Positions 1-8,665 of a stretch of 48,800 nt of DNA are shown one piece after another; within the stretch, counting starts at the first letter, position 1; every line of letters begins with the position of its first letter. Origin of the DNA: an uncultured bacterium (GTDB taxonomy: Bacteria; Zixibacteria; MSB-5A5; CAIYYT01). The DNA lies in NCBI GenBank assembly GCA_903903945.1, contig CAIVAP010000204.1:1-48800 (forward strand). The letters run 5' to 3'. The notes below the pieces were generated by a model. The model ran no database searches, had not been told where the DNA came from, and was given only the letters and a program-made list of their open reading frames with translations. The translations under genes and the position numbers were made by a program.

Positions 1-737
1 TATTCACGCAACTCATAGCCATAGGAATCAAGCAACGTGGTCTTGACCTCAAACTCGTCGCTGGCGCCTTCTCGCTGCGCCAGATTGTAGACCTCACAGT
101 AGAAATACAACAATGAGTCTTCGTTAGAGATATAGCGGCTGGGATTAGGGATCACCCTGCGACCGGCTTTCGTCAGCACAGAGAGAATGGTGTCAGTCTC
201 GGCTGGCACAATGTGATAAGCCATCTCCAGATCAGAGATATCGAGATTATCGGAGACAAAGCTCTTGACGGTAATTTCGAAAGTGGAAGCACCGGTGCGT
301 TTGCTGATACCATCAATGGCTGTCATCCGCATCTTGTACTTCGCCGGCGGCAGGGTGCAAGGAATCGCCTCAAAGATGCGCACATCTTCCTTGTAAACGT
401 CTTCGAGATACTTCACGTCAATCGGTACCCACTTGCCGAGCGAATCGACCATTTTGCCCGACTCATCCATTACTTCAAGATAGAGATAGGCTTTGCCCTC
501 GTAGAAGCCCTGCATATCCTCAAACTGGATATCTTTGCGTTGCAGGGCGACATAGACCTCAACATAACTCTTGGTACGATCCTGAAAATACGCGTAGGAT
601 GCACCGTCCGCCCAGACGCGAAGCGGCTGCTGCACTTGCTGCGCCTGCTGCGGTTGCTGCACCTGCTCCGGTTGCTGCGCCATGGCCGCTGCGCTGACGA
701 TTGAGATAAATGCCATTGACAGTAAAAAGTGTTTCAT
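1..737 (-). CDS. Secreted protein of unknown function, 3' end beyond window (GWxTD partner)
   Basis: The reading frame is open from an ATG at 737 to the window edge (245 codons), so the C-terminus is missing. A strong ribosome site (GGAGGGA) lies just upstream. Residues 1-21 form a signal peptide (charged start, hydrophobic core, AMA-Q cleavage site). Residues 22-38 are a Gln/Pro tract made of imperfect QQP/QQA units, probably a flexible linker. The rest is rich in beta-strand-like segments and resembles no enzyme I know. It starts 23 bases after the GWxTD gene, and its sequence style (beta-rich extracellular domain) matches that gene's N-terminal half, so the two are likely one operon and may act together in the periplasm or envelope. 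The function is unknown. Confidence 0.75.
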   Translation of the reverse strand, partial: MKHFLLSMAFISIVSAAAMAQQPEQVQQPQQAQQVQQPLRVWADGASYAYFQDRTKSYVEVYVALQRKDIQFEDMQGFYEGKAYLYLEVMDESGKMVDSLGKWVPIDVKYLEDVYKEDVRIFEAIPCTLPPAKYKMRMTAIDGISKRTGASTFEITVKSFVSDNLDISDLEMAYHIVPAETDTILSVLTKAGRRVIPNPSRYISNEDSLLYFYCEVYNLAQREGASDEFEVKTTLLDSYGYELRE

Positions 738-760
738 GAAGTTATTCCCTCCAGTCGTTC

Positions 761-2053
761 CTATGGTCCGACGCCGTTGCGCCAATCGCCATCGAATGGA
801 TATTGAAGCTGATAGTCGCCGTCACCGCGGGAGTCAACAAATGCAAACGTTCGACGCTGAGTGTAGTAATACCAAATCTGAGAAGGTTTGTCACCCATTT
901 CGAAAGGATGACGCTCAATCTGATCCGGCTCGCCATATTTGATGTAGACCATACCACGGTCCGTTTCCCAACCCTCACGGTTGACCGTCGAGTAGTACTG
1001 GTTAGCGTAACGAATCCGACGATAGTATTCATCGCGCAGTTCATTCCTCGGCGTAGTTGGTGTCGGATCGTGGTTTTTCCAGAATTTCTCGAACGCCTCC
1101 AAGCGTAACGAGTCGGGAGCGTCCAGCAACTCTTTGTTTTCTTCCTTCCTGATGATGTATTTTAACTGACCGACGGCGTATTCGAAGTCGTTCTTGACGA
1201 GAGAGGAAACCGTCCACTTGAGGTGGAACCGCGCAACGCGTTCGGCCAAGACGTTGTCGCCGCTGAGTAAGGTTAGGTGCAGATCATACTCCTCCTGCGA
1301 GAGAGCCACGATCGGAATGAACTCGCGCACGCTGACCATCGGGCTTTCCACTTTCACAGCCATGATGCTGTCAATCGACTCGCCGTGATACTTGTTTTCG
1401 ACGCGGTATCGGAGATTCAGTGTTTCCCCCAAATGGCCGGCGGCATAGACCTCTGTATAGAAGCCCAATTTCTGCAATTCCCCATCCAGAGATCGTTCGA
1501 CGGTCGGTAATGCGGCAAGACCAGACTTGGAAAATGGGGAGTGCTCATCAAGTTCCGCTTTCTCCTGAATGAACTCGATATCCGCCAGATCGCCGGACCG
1601 ATTGAAACTGTGGCTACTGACCTTGGCTTCAATCGTTGATACCTCGTTGGAATTGTGATCGATCAGCTTGCATACCAGACCATACTTGCCGGGCGCAAGC
1701 GGTAGGTTTATTTGATTGATGAGATAGCCGGTTTCCAAACGAGTGTTCTCGTAGCTGTCAAGCACATACGTTTTTTCAACAGATTTGCCGGTGACCTGCT
1801 TTTCCTTGTCACCGATAATGATGACATTCACTTCGTAGTCGGCGACGAATTTATCCCCCTTCTTTACGTAATTCAGGCCATCGTTGAAAATCTTGTAGTA
1901 GACTTCAAGCCGATTGTCGACCGTGTCGGCGAAAACGGCATGATCAATGAAGAACCGCGACTGCGCCAAGTTGATATCTTCTACCTCTTGCGCCACCAAC
2001 AACGGAGTTAGCAGTGTAAGGATGCAAGTGATTAGCAGGAAATGTCTTGTCAT
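761..2053 (-). CDS. GWxTD domain-containing secreted protein
   Basis: A 430-residue exported protein. The ATG at 2053 is chosen over a TTG at 2068 because AGGTAG sits just upstream and the product then begins with a clean signal peptide (MTRHFLLITCILTLLTPLL). Residues 30-320 are beta-rich and unassigned. Residues 361-365 are GWETD, followed by a conserved stretch with IKYGEPD and then IWYY, which is the C-terminal GWxTD domain found in secreted proteins of Bacteroidetes and related phyla. No biochemical role is established for this family. It is first in a two-gene operon with the secreted protein at 1-737, behind a sigma70-like promoter. Confidence 0.85.
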   Translation of the reverse strand: MTRHFLLITCILTLLTPLLVAQEVEDINLAQSRFFIDHAVFADTVDNRLEVYYKIFNDGLNYVKKGDKFVADYEVNVIIIGDKEKQVTGKSVEKTYVLDSYENTRLETGYLINQINLPLAPGKYGLVCKLIDHNSNEVSTIEAKVSSHSFNRSGDLADIEFIQEKAELDEHSPFSKSGLAALPTVERSLDGELQKLGFYTEVYAAGHLGETLNLRYRVENKYHGESIDSIMAVKVESPMVSVREFIPIVALSQEEYDLHLTLLSGDNVLAERVARFHLKWTVSSLVKNDFEYAVGQLKYIIRKEENKELLDAPDSLRLEAFEKFWKNHDPTPTTPRNELRDEYYRRIRYANQYYSTVNREGWETDRGMVYIKYGEPDQIERHPFEMGDKPSQIWYYYTQRRTFAFVDSRGDGDYQLQYPFDGDWRNGVGP

Positions 2054-2108
2054 AATGCTACCTATCAAAAAGTCAATTTACGCAGCTCAAAATCGACTGC
2101 AAGTACAA

Positions 2109-2137
2109 ATTATACGTACGAGAAGCCGCTCTGTTTA
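2109..2137 (-). promoter_or_regulatory. Putative sigma70-type promoter for the GWxTD operon
   Basis: On the minus strand, TAAACA (2137-2132) and a perfect TATAAT (2114-2109) are separated by 17 bases. Transcription would start near 2102, giving a leader of about 50 bases before the ATG at 2053. Confidence 0.5.
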
Positions 2138-2265
2138 TTTCTTATGCTTGGGCGCCTGTTGGGTTGCACATCCGAAGTGCCTTATGGGACTCTCGCCATT
2201 GGGAGAATGTTAGCGGAAAAAGGGAATTGACGGGGTCGAAACCAGTTGTGGCGGCGATCACCGGA

Positions 2266-3117
2266 CTACGAGAGCTTGCCAATCTTGTTTAGCTTCTCAC
2301 GAAACTCGCCGGCTTCGCCTTTTGAGAGACCTATGGCAACCAGCGCTTCGTCGGAGAGGTCGAGATCCAGCAGCTGATTCTGCAGATAACGCAATTCAAG
2401 GGCCGAGAAGGCGAGGGATTTGAGCTGATAGTCCTCGAACGCCTCCCAGGCCACCGGCACAACCGACTTAACCATCTGTGACATTGCATTCGCATATTCA
2501 CGAATCTCCGCCTGCGCGTGCTCATCGAGACGGAGTTTAAGGAAATGGAAGAGATTGTGCAGGTCAATTTTCCAATACCACTGGGTATAGAGAGACAGCG
2601 GCAGGCCGATACGGGCAATTTCGCGCGCGATCCCGGCATCGACAAATCTCAGGTACTCGTCATAGAGACTGCGATGGGTGGCGTTAAGAAAGGTCACGAA
2701 AGTCTTCGCCAATTCAGGGTCGACCTCGCATTCGTCACGTCCCTGGCGGTTGGTAGTCGACTGACCCTTGATTTCGCTTAACGCCGGGACATAAAACTGA
2801 TCTTCCATCACCGAATAGCGGCCGGAGTATTCATTGACATTGGCGGTGCGGTGCCGGATCCATTGACGGGCGACGAAAATCGGCAATTTCACGTGAAATT
2901 TGAACTCCACCATCTCGAACGGCGTCGTGTGTTGGTGGCGAAGGAGGTAACGAATCAGCCCCCGGTCTTCCCGCTTTTTCTTAGTGCCGATGCCGTAGGA
3001 AACCCGTGCCGCCTCGACAATGGCATCATCTGACCCCATATAGTCGACCAGGCGAATGAAGCCCTGATCGAGGACTTTGATCTCTTTGCCTCTCAAGTCA
3101 CCCATTTCGTCAGTCAT
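2266..3117 (-). CDS. thyX: FAD-dependent thymidylate synthase ThyX
   Basis: Makes dTMP from dUMP using FAD, NADPH and methylene-tetrahydrofolate, in the cytoplasm. The 283-residue protein carries the ThyX signature RHR-x7-S at residues 88-98 (RHRTANVNEYS) followed by GRYS. Length is slightly above the usual 220-260, with a typical C-terminal extension. The ATG at 3117 has GAGGT seven bases upstream. ThyX replaces ThyA in many uncultured lineages. It stands alone, with about 400 bases before the next gene. Identification is firm. Confidence 0.95.
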   Translation of the reverse strand: MTDEMGDLRGKEIKVLDQGFIRLVDYMGSDDAIVEAARVSYGIGTKKKREDRGLIRYLLRHQHTTPFEMVEFKFHVKLPIFVARQWIRHRTANVNEYSGRYSVMEDQFYVPALSEIKGQSTTNRQGRDECEVDPELAKTFVTFLNATHRSLYDEYLRFVDAGIAREIARIGLPLSLYTQWYWKIDLHNLFHFLKLRLDEHAQAEIREYANAMSQMVKSVVPVAWEAFEDYQLKSLAFSALELRYLQNQLLDLDLSDEALVAIGLSKGEAGEFREKLNKIGKLS

Positions 3118-3303
3118 GCTACCTCGGTCAAGCTTTTGTGTTTCGGTCGAAGGCGCTCCAGCTCTTTGCTTGGCTTGTTAAGTAAACCAACCGGCGTGCC
3201 GTGTCAATATCTTTTCGCGTAGGAGCATTCGGACTGAGGATTGGAGAGAATTCGGCGACGTCTTGCACTTGGATCAGCAGAAAGTATTGGAACCATCGAG
3301 ATT

Positions 3304-3449
3304 GTCATTGCGATGAGTCAGGGGGGTGGGAGATGGGAAGGGCAATGACGACGAAGCAATCTGCGCACCTGCTTTTTGTAGAGCGTAAATCGAGATTGCT
3401 TCATCGTGCTCCACACCCTGCACCGCTTCTCCGTACTCCTCGCAATGAC
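3304..3449. repeat. Dispersed palindromic repeat with short terminal inverted repeats
   Basis: The gap 3118-3523 holds no gene. Within it lies a 146-bp element bounded by GTCATTGCGATGAG at the left and the near-perfect inverse CTCCTCGCAATGAC at the right. A second inner pair (GACGAAGCAATC and GATTGCTTCATC) makes the whole element able to fold. Elements with 'CGCAATGAC' and 'GATTGCTTC' ends are widespread small repeats in many bacterial genomes (from memory). No transposase is encoded, so it would be non-autonomous. Confidence 0.6.
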
Positions 3450-3523
3450 ACGGTCTGGGCTTTTTCAACGGTCTCAACAGGGGGAATGCTGGTCGGCAGG
3501 TCAGATGCCCACACGAACCTTCA

Positions 3524-3928
3524 CTACAAGCTCTCAAGGAACACGCGTTCAGCCAACGCGCGCAGATTGTGATGCCAGAAGCTGATCTGCTGCAGGTCGT
3601 CGTCGCAGTTGAGCCATCGGTACTCGATATGTTCGGGGCTGAGTTGAACAATGGTTGCGGGCGTGCGACAAAGAAAATAGGCGCTGTAGAGCTGCTGCGA
3701 CTGCCATTCGAAATTGTCGACCATGAGAACAGAGACGATTTCGAGGTCGGTGATGCCTGTCTCTTCTCTCACTTCTCGCCGTAACCCGTCATCCCACCTC
3801 TCCCCTTCTTCCAGACGGCCACCCGCAAATTGCCAAACCCCTTCGGGACGACGAAGAATCAGAATCTGGCCCTGCCGATTGAAGATGATCGCTTGTTGGA
3901 CGATTTGCATAAGAACATGATGGGACAT
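3524..3928 (-). CDS. Nudix hydrolase
   Basis: A small cytoplasmic pyrophosphohydrolase acting on a nucleoside diphosphate linked to another moiety; the substrate cannot be told from sequence. The complete Nudix box G-x5-E-x7-REVxEExGI is at residues 37-59, with E52, E55 and E56 as metal ligands. I use the ATG at 3928 (134 residues), which is a normal Nudix length. A TTG at 4009 would add 27 poorly supported residues, and an ATG at 3910 is also possible. None has a clear ribosome site. The gene is divergent from the MarC-type gene. Confidence 0.85.
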   Translation of the reverse strand: MSHHVLMQIVQQAIIFNRQGQILILRRPEGVWQFAGGRLEEGERWDDGLRREVREETGITDLEIVSVLMVDNFEWQSQQLYSAYFLCRTPATIVQLSPEHIEYRWLNCDDDLQQISFWHHNLRALAERVFLESL

Positions 3929-4039
3929 GGTGTTAAAATACACCGATTCTGGCGAGATGCAAACCTGTGAATGCGGCTGAATGCCTGCCACTCGGTTTAA
4001 TGTTGACAACCCTCATCCATCAGCGGAAATTGAGTTGTT

Positions 4040-4627
4040 ATGCAAATGTTTTCGACTGCGCTCCTTTTGTTTCTGGTGATGGACCCGGTAGGCAATATCC
4101 CGCCCTTTCTGACAGTATTGCGAGACGTCGATCCAGCCAGACGCAGGAAGATCATCATCCGAGAGTTGACCATCGCACTGGCTGTGTTGATGTTCTTTCT
4201 TTTCTTCGGCCCTTTCATTCTCAAGCTGCTGCAGATCAAAGGCCCGGCGCTGAGCATTGCCGGTGGCATTATTCTATTCATGATCGCCATCAAAATGGTC
4301 TTCCCCGTTGTCGAGGGAACTCACACGGTCACGGAACGCGAGGAGCCGTTTATTGTGCCGCTAGCTATCCCGCTGGTTGCCGGTCCGTCGGCAATCGCCA
4401 CGGTCTTGCTGCTGATGACGCGAGAACCGGAGCGTTGGCTGGAATGGGTGCTGGCGTTAGTGTTCGCTTGGATCGTTAGCAGCGCGATTCTGCTTTTGTC
4501 TAACAAGTTGAGCGATCTGCTTGGCCACAAGGGATTGCTGGCCATGGAGCGTTTGATGGGAATGATCCTGACCACGGTCGCCGTGCAGATGTTCATTACC
4601 GGGCTGCAGCAGTTCTGGTCGCACTGA
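4040..4627 (+). CDS. MarC family integral membrane protein (UPF0056)
   Basis: 195 residues with about six hydrophobic segments. The N-terminal motif LVMDPVGNIPPFL and the later segment with SIAGGIILFMIAIKM are diagnostic of the MarC/YhgN/YchE family. These are inner-membrane proteins; early reports tied MarC to multiple-antibiotic resistance, but that was later not supported, so the transport role remains unproven. The length equals the family norm, which supports the ATG at 4040 even though only a weak ribosome site (GAAATTGAG) precedes it. It stands alone, divergent from the Nudix gene, and its 3' end is followed directly by a repeat element. Confidence 0.9.
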   Translation: MQMFSTALLLFLVMDPVGNIPPFLTVLRDVDPARRRKIIIRELTIALAVLMFFLFFGPFILKLLQIKGPALSIAGGIILFMIAIKMVFPVVEGTHTVTEREEPFIVPLAIPLVAGPSAIATVLLLMTREPERWLEWVLALVFAWIVSSAILLLSNKLSDLLGHKGLLAMERLMGMILTTVAVQMFITGLQQFWSH

Positions 4628-4648
4628 GTTCTGTAAGGGTGACCATTG

Positions 4649-4846
4649 GAGGCTGTCCCGTGAGTTGGATTTCGTGAAATGCGCGAGGAGTAAGTCGATT
4701 TTCCCCCTTAGCAAAGGGGGACCAAGGGGGTTGTAAGCGCCTATCCACCAAGAAGAAAGACAACCCCCCGTCAGTCCCCCTTTAATAAGGGGGAATAACC
4801 TGTCCTCGTTCTGATGTCTCTGCGGCCCGACTTATGGGATATCCTC
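4649..4846. repeat. MITE-like element, copy 1 (198 bp)
   Basis: The same element occurs at 11289-11487. It has imperfect terminal inverted repeats (GAGGCTGTCCC at the left, GGGATATCCTC at the right) and an internal 20-base inverted pair at 4703-4722 and 4774-4793 built around CCCCCTTAGCAAAGGGGGAC (two mismatches here). ATTG flanks both sides (4645-4648 and 4847-4850), possibly a target-site duplication. It contains no ORF of its own, so it would be moved by a transposase elsewhere. Confidence 0.8.
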
Positions 4847-4906
4847 ATTGTGGCCGCCCTTTATCTGTGTCAGGAATGGATAGATGGGCAACAACAAGGA
4901 TTGCTT

Positions 4907-5194
4907 CTACAAAGCTTTAAGGAAATCCTCCCAGGGTGTGGCGAGCAGGGTTTCGGTGGTTGAATGACCGAAAGCGCGGATGATCATTACGGCCCTTTCA
5001 ATCTGCTGGGGGTCTTCTGATTCGACGATATCAACGACATCATAGCTCCCCATGCAGCCGTAGCTCTGTACCCAGTTAGCTTTGGGACACTCTTTCGCCA
5101 ACCGTTCGCGCACCAGTTTCGCCAGATGCTTTAACCCATCAGGGGTGTCAAACGCGTTGGGACCAAGCTTACTCAAGATAATGTAGGTTGCCAT
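4907..5194 (-). CDS. GYD domain-containing protein
   Basis: A 95-residue alpha/beta protein starting at ATG 5194 with AAGGAG upstream. It contains the segment GCMGSYDVVDIVESEDPQQ, matching the GYD family (named after its Gly-Tyr-Asp motif), whose members share a ferredoxin-like dimeric alpha/beta-barrel fold. The family has no assigned reaction. The MITE-like repeat lies directly downstream. Identification of the family is good; the function is unknown. Confidence 0.8.
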   Translation of the reverse strand: MATYIILSKLGPNAFDTPDGLKHLAKLVRERLAKECPKANWVQSYGCMGSYDVVDIVESEDPQQIERAVMIIRAFGHSTTETLLATPWEDFLKAL

Positions 5195-5257
5195 TAGTGC
5201 TCCTTGATTACGATCTGTTTCCCTACCGACAGCGCTACCTGAAGACGCTTTACCTCT

Positions 5258-5509
5258 CTACTCAACTATTCGGAAAATCTCGCGGCTTCCTGACTCGACC
5301 AACGGCAGAAACTTCTCATACCATTTGCGCCATTCCTCGTGTGCCTGAGTATCCTGCAGACGGTCGTCATAATCGGAGAGACTCGAATAGGTGCTTTCGA
5401 GCACCAGCGTGTAGGATATTCTCTTCTCGGGCAACTTACTGCGCCAACAATGGGCAACTGCCGCTGATGTACGAAAGTCTACGACGAATACGCGGCGTCT
5501 TACTAAACT
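5258..5509 (-). pseudogene. Decayed C-terminal remnant of a small alpha/beta-barrel protein
   Basis: On the minus strand the frame stays open for about 84 codons down to a TAG at 5258-5260, but has no ATG, GTG or TTG in a sensible place. It begins immediately after, and in the same frame as, the stop codon of the EamA transporter. The encoded tail has a plausible protein pattern (ISYTLVLESTYSSLSDYDD, then EEWRKWYEKF, ending GSREIFRIVE), similar in style to NIPSNAP or ABM-like dimeric barrel proteins. The first 25 codons look random, so the 5' part was probably lost or frameshifted. A real short gene with an unusual start cannot be excluded. Confidence 0.4.
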
Positions 5510-5512
5510 TGC

Positions 5513-6412
5513 TCAAGGATTTTGTGGTTCGGTCTTTGGTGTGCCGAGGTAGATGGCTGCCAAAGCGATGACGGCGCCGACTCCCTCCAGTTCTGTTGTC
5601 GGGCGTTTGAAGAACAGTACATCCCAAACAAACGCCAATGTGGGCTGCAACAACAGGATCAGTCCAACGCGCGAAGCCGGAATTGCCGAAACGCTGCGCG
5701 TGATCAGAAGCCAGCCGAGCACTTGACCGCAAAGGCCATAGACAATAAGGATGAGCAGATTCTGGGTGTCGGGAATCGCAAAGCTCTCCCCTTGCAGCAA
5801 GGCGATCAAACCGATTGCCACGGTGGTCACGAAGGTTGATACCGTGACGTTGAGCAGCGGCGGCGGAGCGTCGGAACGCGACAAGAGCTTCTTGAGCACC
5901 AGCACATACGAGGCATAGAAGCACGCGGTCGCAAGGCCGAGGAGGATTCCGAGCTTGTAGGTGGCGTCGACATTCTGCCATTTGGGGCCGACGATCAACA
6001 ACAGCCCGAGCATTGCCAATGGAATCGCCGCAAACACCTTCCAACCGGGACGTTCGCGCAGGATAAGAATCCCGAATGCCGCCAAGATAAACACCTGGAA
6101 GTTGCCGAGTACCGTTGCCAACCCGGGTCCAACGGCCAGAATACTACGATGCCAGACGGTAAGATCGCCGGCAAACAGGAGGCCGAGGATCGTTCCCAGC
6201 AAAAACGGCTGCCAACCATACCATAGTCGCGAACGTTTGAAAAGCACAATCAAGAACAGGAATAAAGCACCAAACAACATACGGTAGAAGCCGATGGTTG
6301 TAGGGCCGACATGCACCAGCTTCACCCACACGGCCGAGAAGCTGATCATAGTCACGCCCGCAACCATCTCGAGGTGGCGGTGCGATTTGCGACCTTTGGA
6401 ATCCGGTGTCAT
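5513..6412 (-). CDS. EamA/DMT family transporter
   Basis: 299 residues with about ten transmembrane segments arranged as two EamA repeats of five (roughly residues 12-145 and 157-290), the layout of drug/metabolite transporters such as RhaT and YdcZ relatives. The second repeat ends with the typical LILLLQPTLAFVWDVLFF stretch. The substrate cannot be predicted. The ATG at 6412 gives a normal N-terminus but has no clear ribosome site. The gene is alone; a decayed reading frame follows its stop codon. Confidence 0.9.
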   Translation of the reverse strand: MTPDSKGRKSHRHLEMVAGVTMISFSAVWVKLVHVGPTTIGFYRMLFGALFLFLIVLFKRSRLWYGWQPFLLGTILGLLFAGDLTVWHRSILAVGPGLATVLGNFQVFILAAFGILILRERPGWKVFAAIPLAMLGLLLIVGPKWQNVDATYKLGILLGLATACFYASYVLVLKKLLSRSDAPPPLLNVTVSTFVTTVAIGLIALLQGESFAIPDTQNLLILIVYGLCGQVLGWLLITRSVSAIPASRVGLILLLQPTLAFVWDVLFFKRPTTELEGVGAVIALAAIYLGTPKTEPQNP

Positions 6413-6659
6413 GCGCGGTCAACCAACATCCGCCGATGATACACCAAAAGGCGGCCGGCGACAAAGGGAATCATCTCAAGAATGCGGCAGCAGAAACGAA
6501 TTGGTGACCGGAGAGCATCCAGGATGCTATAGTAACAATGGGATAGAAATCAGGCGTTTTTTGTCGCTTAACGACAGGAAGAGGAAGTTGGCACAGACTT
6601 CTCTCTGATTGTTGCAATTCTGGAATGGCTTCCGGCTGGAAGCGGGATTCGACGCGTCA

Positions 6660-7028
6660 TCACTTGGACAGGTCGGCGATGATCTTTTCCAAGTGACTAA
6701 GCTTCACCGGCTTTGGTAAATAGTAATCAATCCCGTCGGTTGCGACCATGCGCTGTGTGCCGGCGGAATCGAAGGTGGACATCAAAGCGATCTTGGTTGC
6801 CGGTTTGGTCTGCCTGATCTGCTTAAGCAGGCTGACGCCGTTGACCTTCGGCATGCGTGAATCAGCGATGACCAAGTCGTAGTCGCATTCTCTAAGCTTG
6901 AGAAACGCCTGCTCCGAGTTCTCCACACTCTCGGAGGCTACGTGGAGATGGTCCAACATTTCAACAAGAATCTTCCCCGTTTTGCCGAAATCATCAACGA
7001 TCAGTATTTTCTTGTCATGGTCTGGCAT
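6660..7028 (-). CDS. Response regulator, receiver domain only
   Basis: A 122-residue CheY-like single-domain response regulator. Acidic pocket D12-D13, phosphoacceptor D56 (in LVIADSRMP), switch residue S84 or T85, and K106 (in LPKPV) are all present. It has no output domain, so it must act by binding a partner protein. The ATG at 7028 is preferred over an upstream start at 7085: AAGGA lies nine bases before it and the product then fits the receiver fold. No histidine kinase is adjacent; the nearest sensor-like gene (24637-26685) has lost its histidine. Confidence 0.9.
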   Translation of the reverse strand: MPDHDKKILIVDDFGKTGKILVEMLDHLHVASESVENSEQAFLKLRECDYDLVIADSRMPKVNGVSLLKQIRQTKPATKIALMSTFDSAGTQRMVATDGIDYYLPKPVKLSHLEKIIADLSK

Positions 7029-7221
7029 TGACACAGTCCTTTTCCCTACTAACAGTTTCGGAATATTCCCTCGCTTTCTTAACAAATTCTTGCGAACTAC
7101 AGGTTAAGATTGCCTGGAGCGCACTAAATGCAGTATGTTAGCCGATCAGTCGGCAGGATGAAGCTGGCTGATGACTCGAAACGCGGCACGGCGATGGCAG
7201 CGCCAGACGACTACCAAGTGA

Positions 7222-8568
7222 ATGATGGTCACACAGTTTCCGTATCTCTTACTCTTGAGTTTTCTGTTCGGGCGCACGGCGAAGTCGAGATGGCCGATAA
7301 TTGCGCTGCTGTTTCTGATCGCAACACCAATATTCTCCGCTGAAGCATCCGTGGTACGCTCGGAAGGTCTTGCCAATTCCGCGGGCAAGATAATCCGCTC
7401 AATCCAGTACAAAGGTAAGTTCAAGCTGAGAACCTCGATTCTCAGTCGTGAGATCGATTCGCGACCCGGACAAGAACTTGACAGCAAACGGCTTGAGCGT
7501 GATCGGAAGAAGATCGACGGGCTCGGTGTTTTCTCGGAAGTCCGATCCGAGGTGACGGACGAGGGTGACTCGGTCGACATCGTATTCAATCTCACGGAAA
7601 TCTGGACACTTACGCCGCTACTCTCGGCCGGCAAGACCGACGATAGTTTCGATTGGATGATCGGAGCCCATGAACGCGACCTCGCCGGCTCTCTCTGCAA
7701 CGTCAGGGGTTTCTACCGTCGCTTTGAGGGAGAGAATTCCTATGTGCTTGATGTCAGTTTACCGAGAACGCTGGGGCGGGACTTTCTGGTGGGATTCAGC
7801 GCAGCTTATGAGGGACAGAAAGATCTGGTCATCATCGATAGTGTCGAGACCACATATCGGTATCGCAACAGATTTATCGCCGCAGATCTTGGCTTTCGCG
7901 CAAGCGAGAAAGTCTATCCCAGCCTGTTCTTGGGCTACAGTCGCGAGAACTGGAGCCTGGTGTCTCCTGCCGAGCCGCCTGCTCGGGCGCGACGGGAACT
8001 CGATTATCCACGCTACCTGTTTGGCGCCACCTTGAGTCTGGGACGAATCTATCCCGATCATTTCTACTTTGAGGGAGTGCAGTTAACGTCAGGCGCGACT
8101 TTGATCCGGGAACTTCCCGGCAGTCGCTTCGAAAAATGGCGGCTGCAGTTTACCGGACGTGGATTTATTGTGATGTATGACATCAACCTGTGCGCGCGTT
8201 TGCAGTATTCGACGTCTTCAAGCGATGAACGCGTGCCACCCTATGCGCTCTCTGGGAGCTACAATGTTCGCGGCTATCGCGACAAATATGACCGCGATGA
8301 CCATTTCCTTGGATGTAACTTGGAAGCTCGGAAGAAATTGATTGAGACCAAGCATTGGTACTCGCAAGCTGCGTTGTTTGTCGACGCCGCGAGTCTGTGG
8401 GGCAGGTATCGCGATGCCTCGGAGACGCTCCGTGATCCTTACTGGTCATTTGGCGGAGGCCTGCGTCTGGCTATCAAGCGATGGCCGAGGCTCGGACGCG
8501 CCGACGTGATCTTCAACACTTCCACGAAAAGTTGGACGTACTACTTGAGTTCGTCGCAGTTTTTCTGA
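7222..8568 (+). CDS. Outer-membrane POTRA/beta-barrel protein (Omp85-like)
   Basis: 448 residues. An N-terminal signal sequence (hydrophobic core IIALLFLIATPIF, then SAEA) is followed by one POTRA-like domain at about residues 52-132 (IIRSIQYKGKFKLR ... LGVFSEVRSEV ... VDIVFNLTE). The remainder is a predicted beta-barrel ending in Phe, the usual signal for the BAM complex. It is much shorter than BamA (five POTRA domains) and closer to TamA-like or other single-POTRA surface antigens. Two adjacent ATGs at 7222 and 7225 are possible; neither has a good ribosome site. It lies 97 bases upstream of the ABC cassette, on the same strand. Confidence 0.75.
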   Translation: MMVTQFPYLLLLSFLFGRTAKSRWPIIALLFLIATPIFSAEASVVRSEGLANSAGKIIRSIQYKGKFKLRTSILSREIDSRPGQELDSKRLERDRKKIDGLGVFSEVRSEVTDEGDSVDIVFNLTEIWTLTPLLSAGKTDDSFDWMIGAHERDLAGSLCNVRGFYRRFEGENSYVLDVSLPRTLGRDFLVGFSAAYEGQKDLVIIDSVETTYRYRNRFIAADLGFRASEKVYPSLFLGYSRENWSLVSPAEPPARARRELDYPRYLFGATLSLGRIYPDHFYFEGVQLTSGATLIRELPGSRFEKWRLQFTGRGFIVMYDINLCARLQYSTSSSDERVPPYALSGSYNVRGYRDKYDRDDHFLGCNLEARKKLIETKHWYSQAALFVDAASLWGRYRDASETLRDPYWSFGGGLRLAIKRWPRLGRADVIFNTSTKSWTYYLSSSQFF

Positions 8569-8665
8569 TGAGGATCGAAGAAGCAGAGAGTATTCTTAAG
8601 ACTGCAACTTTGGGATTGTGTGATGCGTCCTAATAGGCTATAGTGGGCGCTCAAGGAGGATTCTC

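Noticed and set aside
618..682. Repetitive CTGCTGCG-type stretch considered as a DNA repeat
   Set aside because: It encodes the Gln/Pro-rich tract after the signal peptide of the secreted protein, a coding low-complexity region.
5436..6044. Long minus-strand frame overlapping the EamA transporter
   Set aside because: Arginine- and serine-rich out-of-frame translation of the transporter, no domain and no ribosome site.
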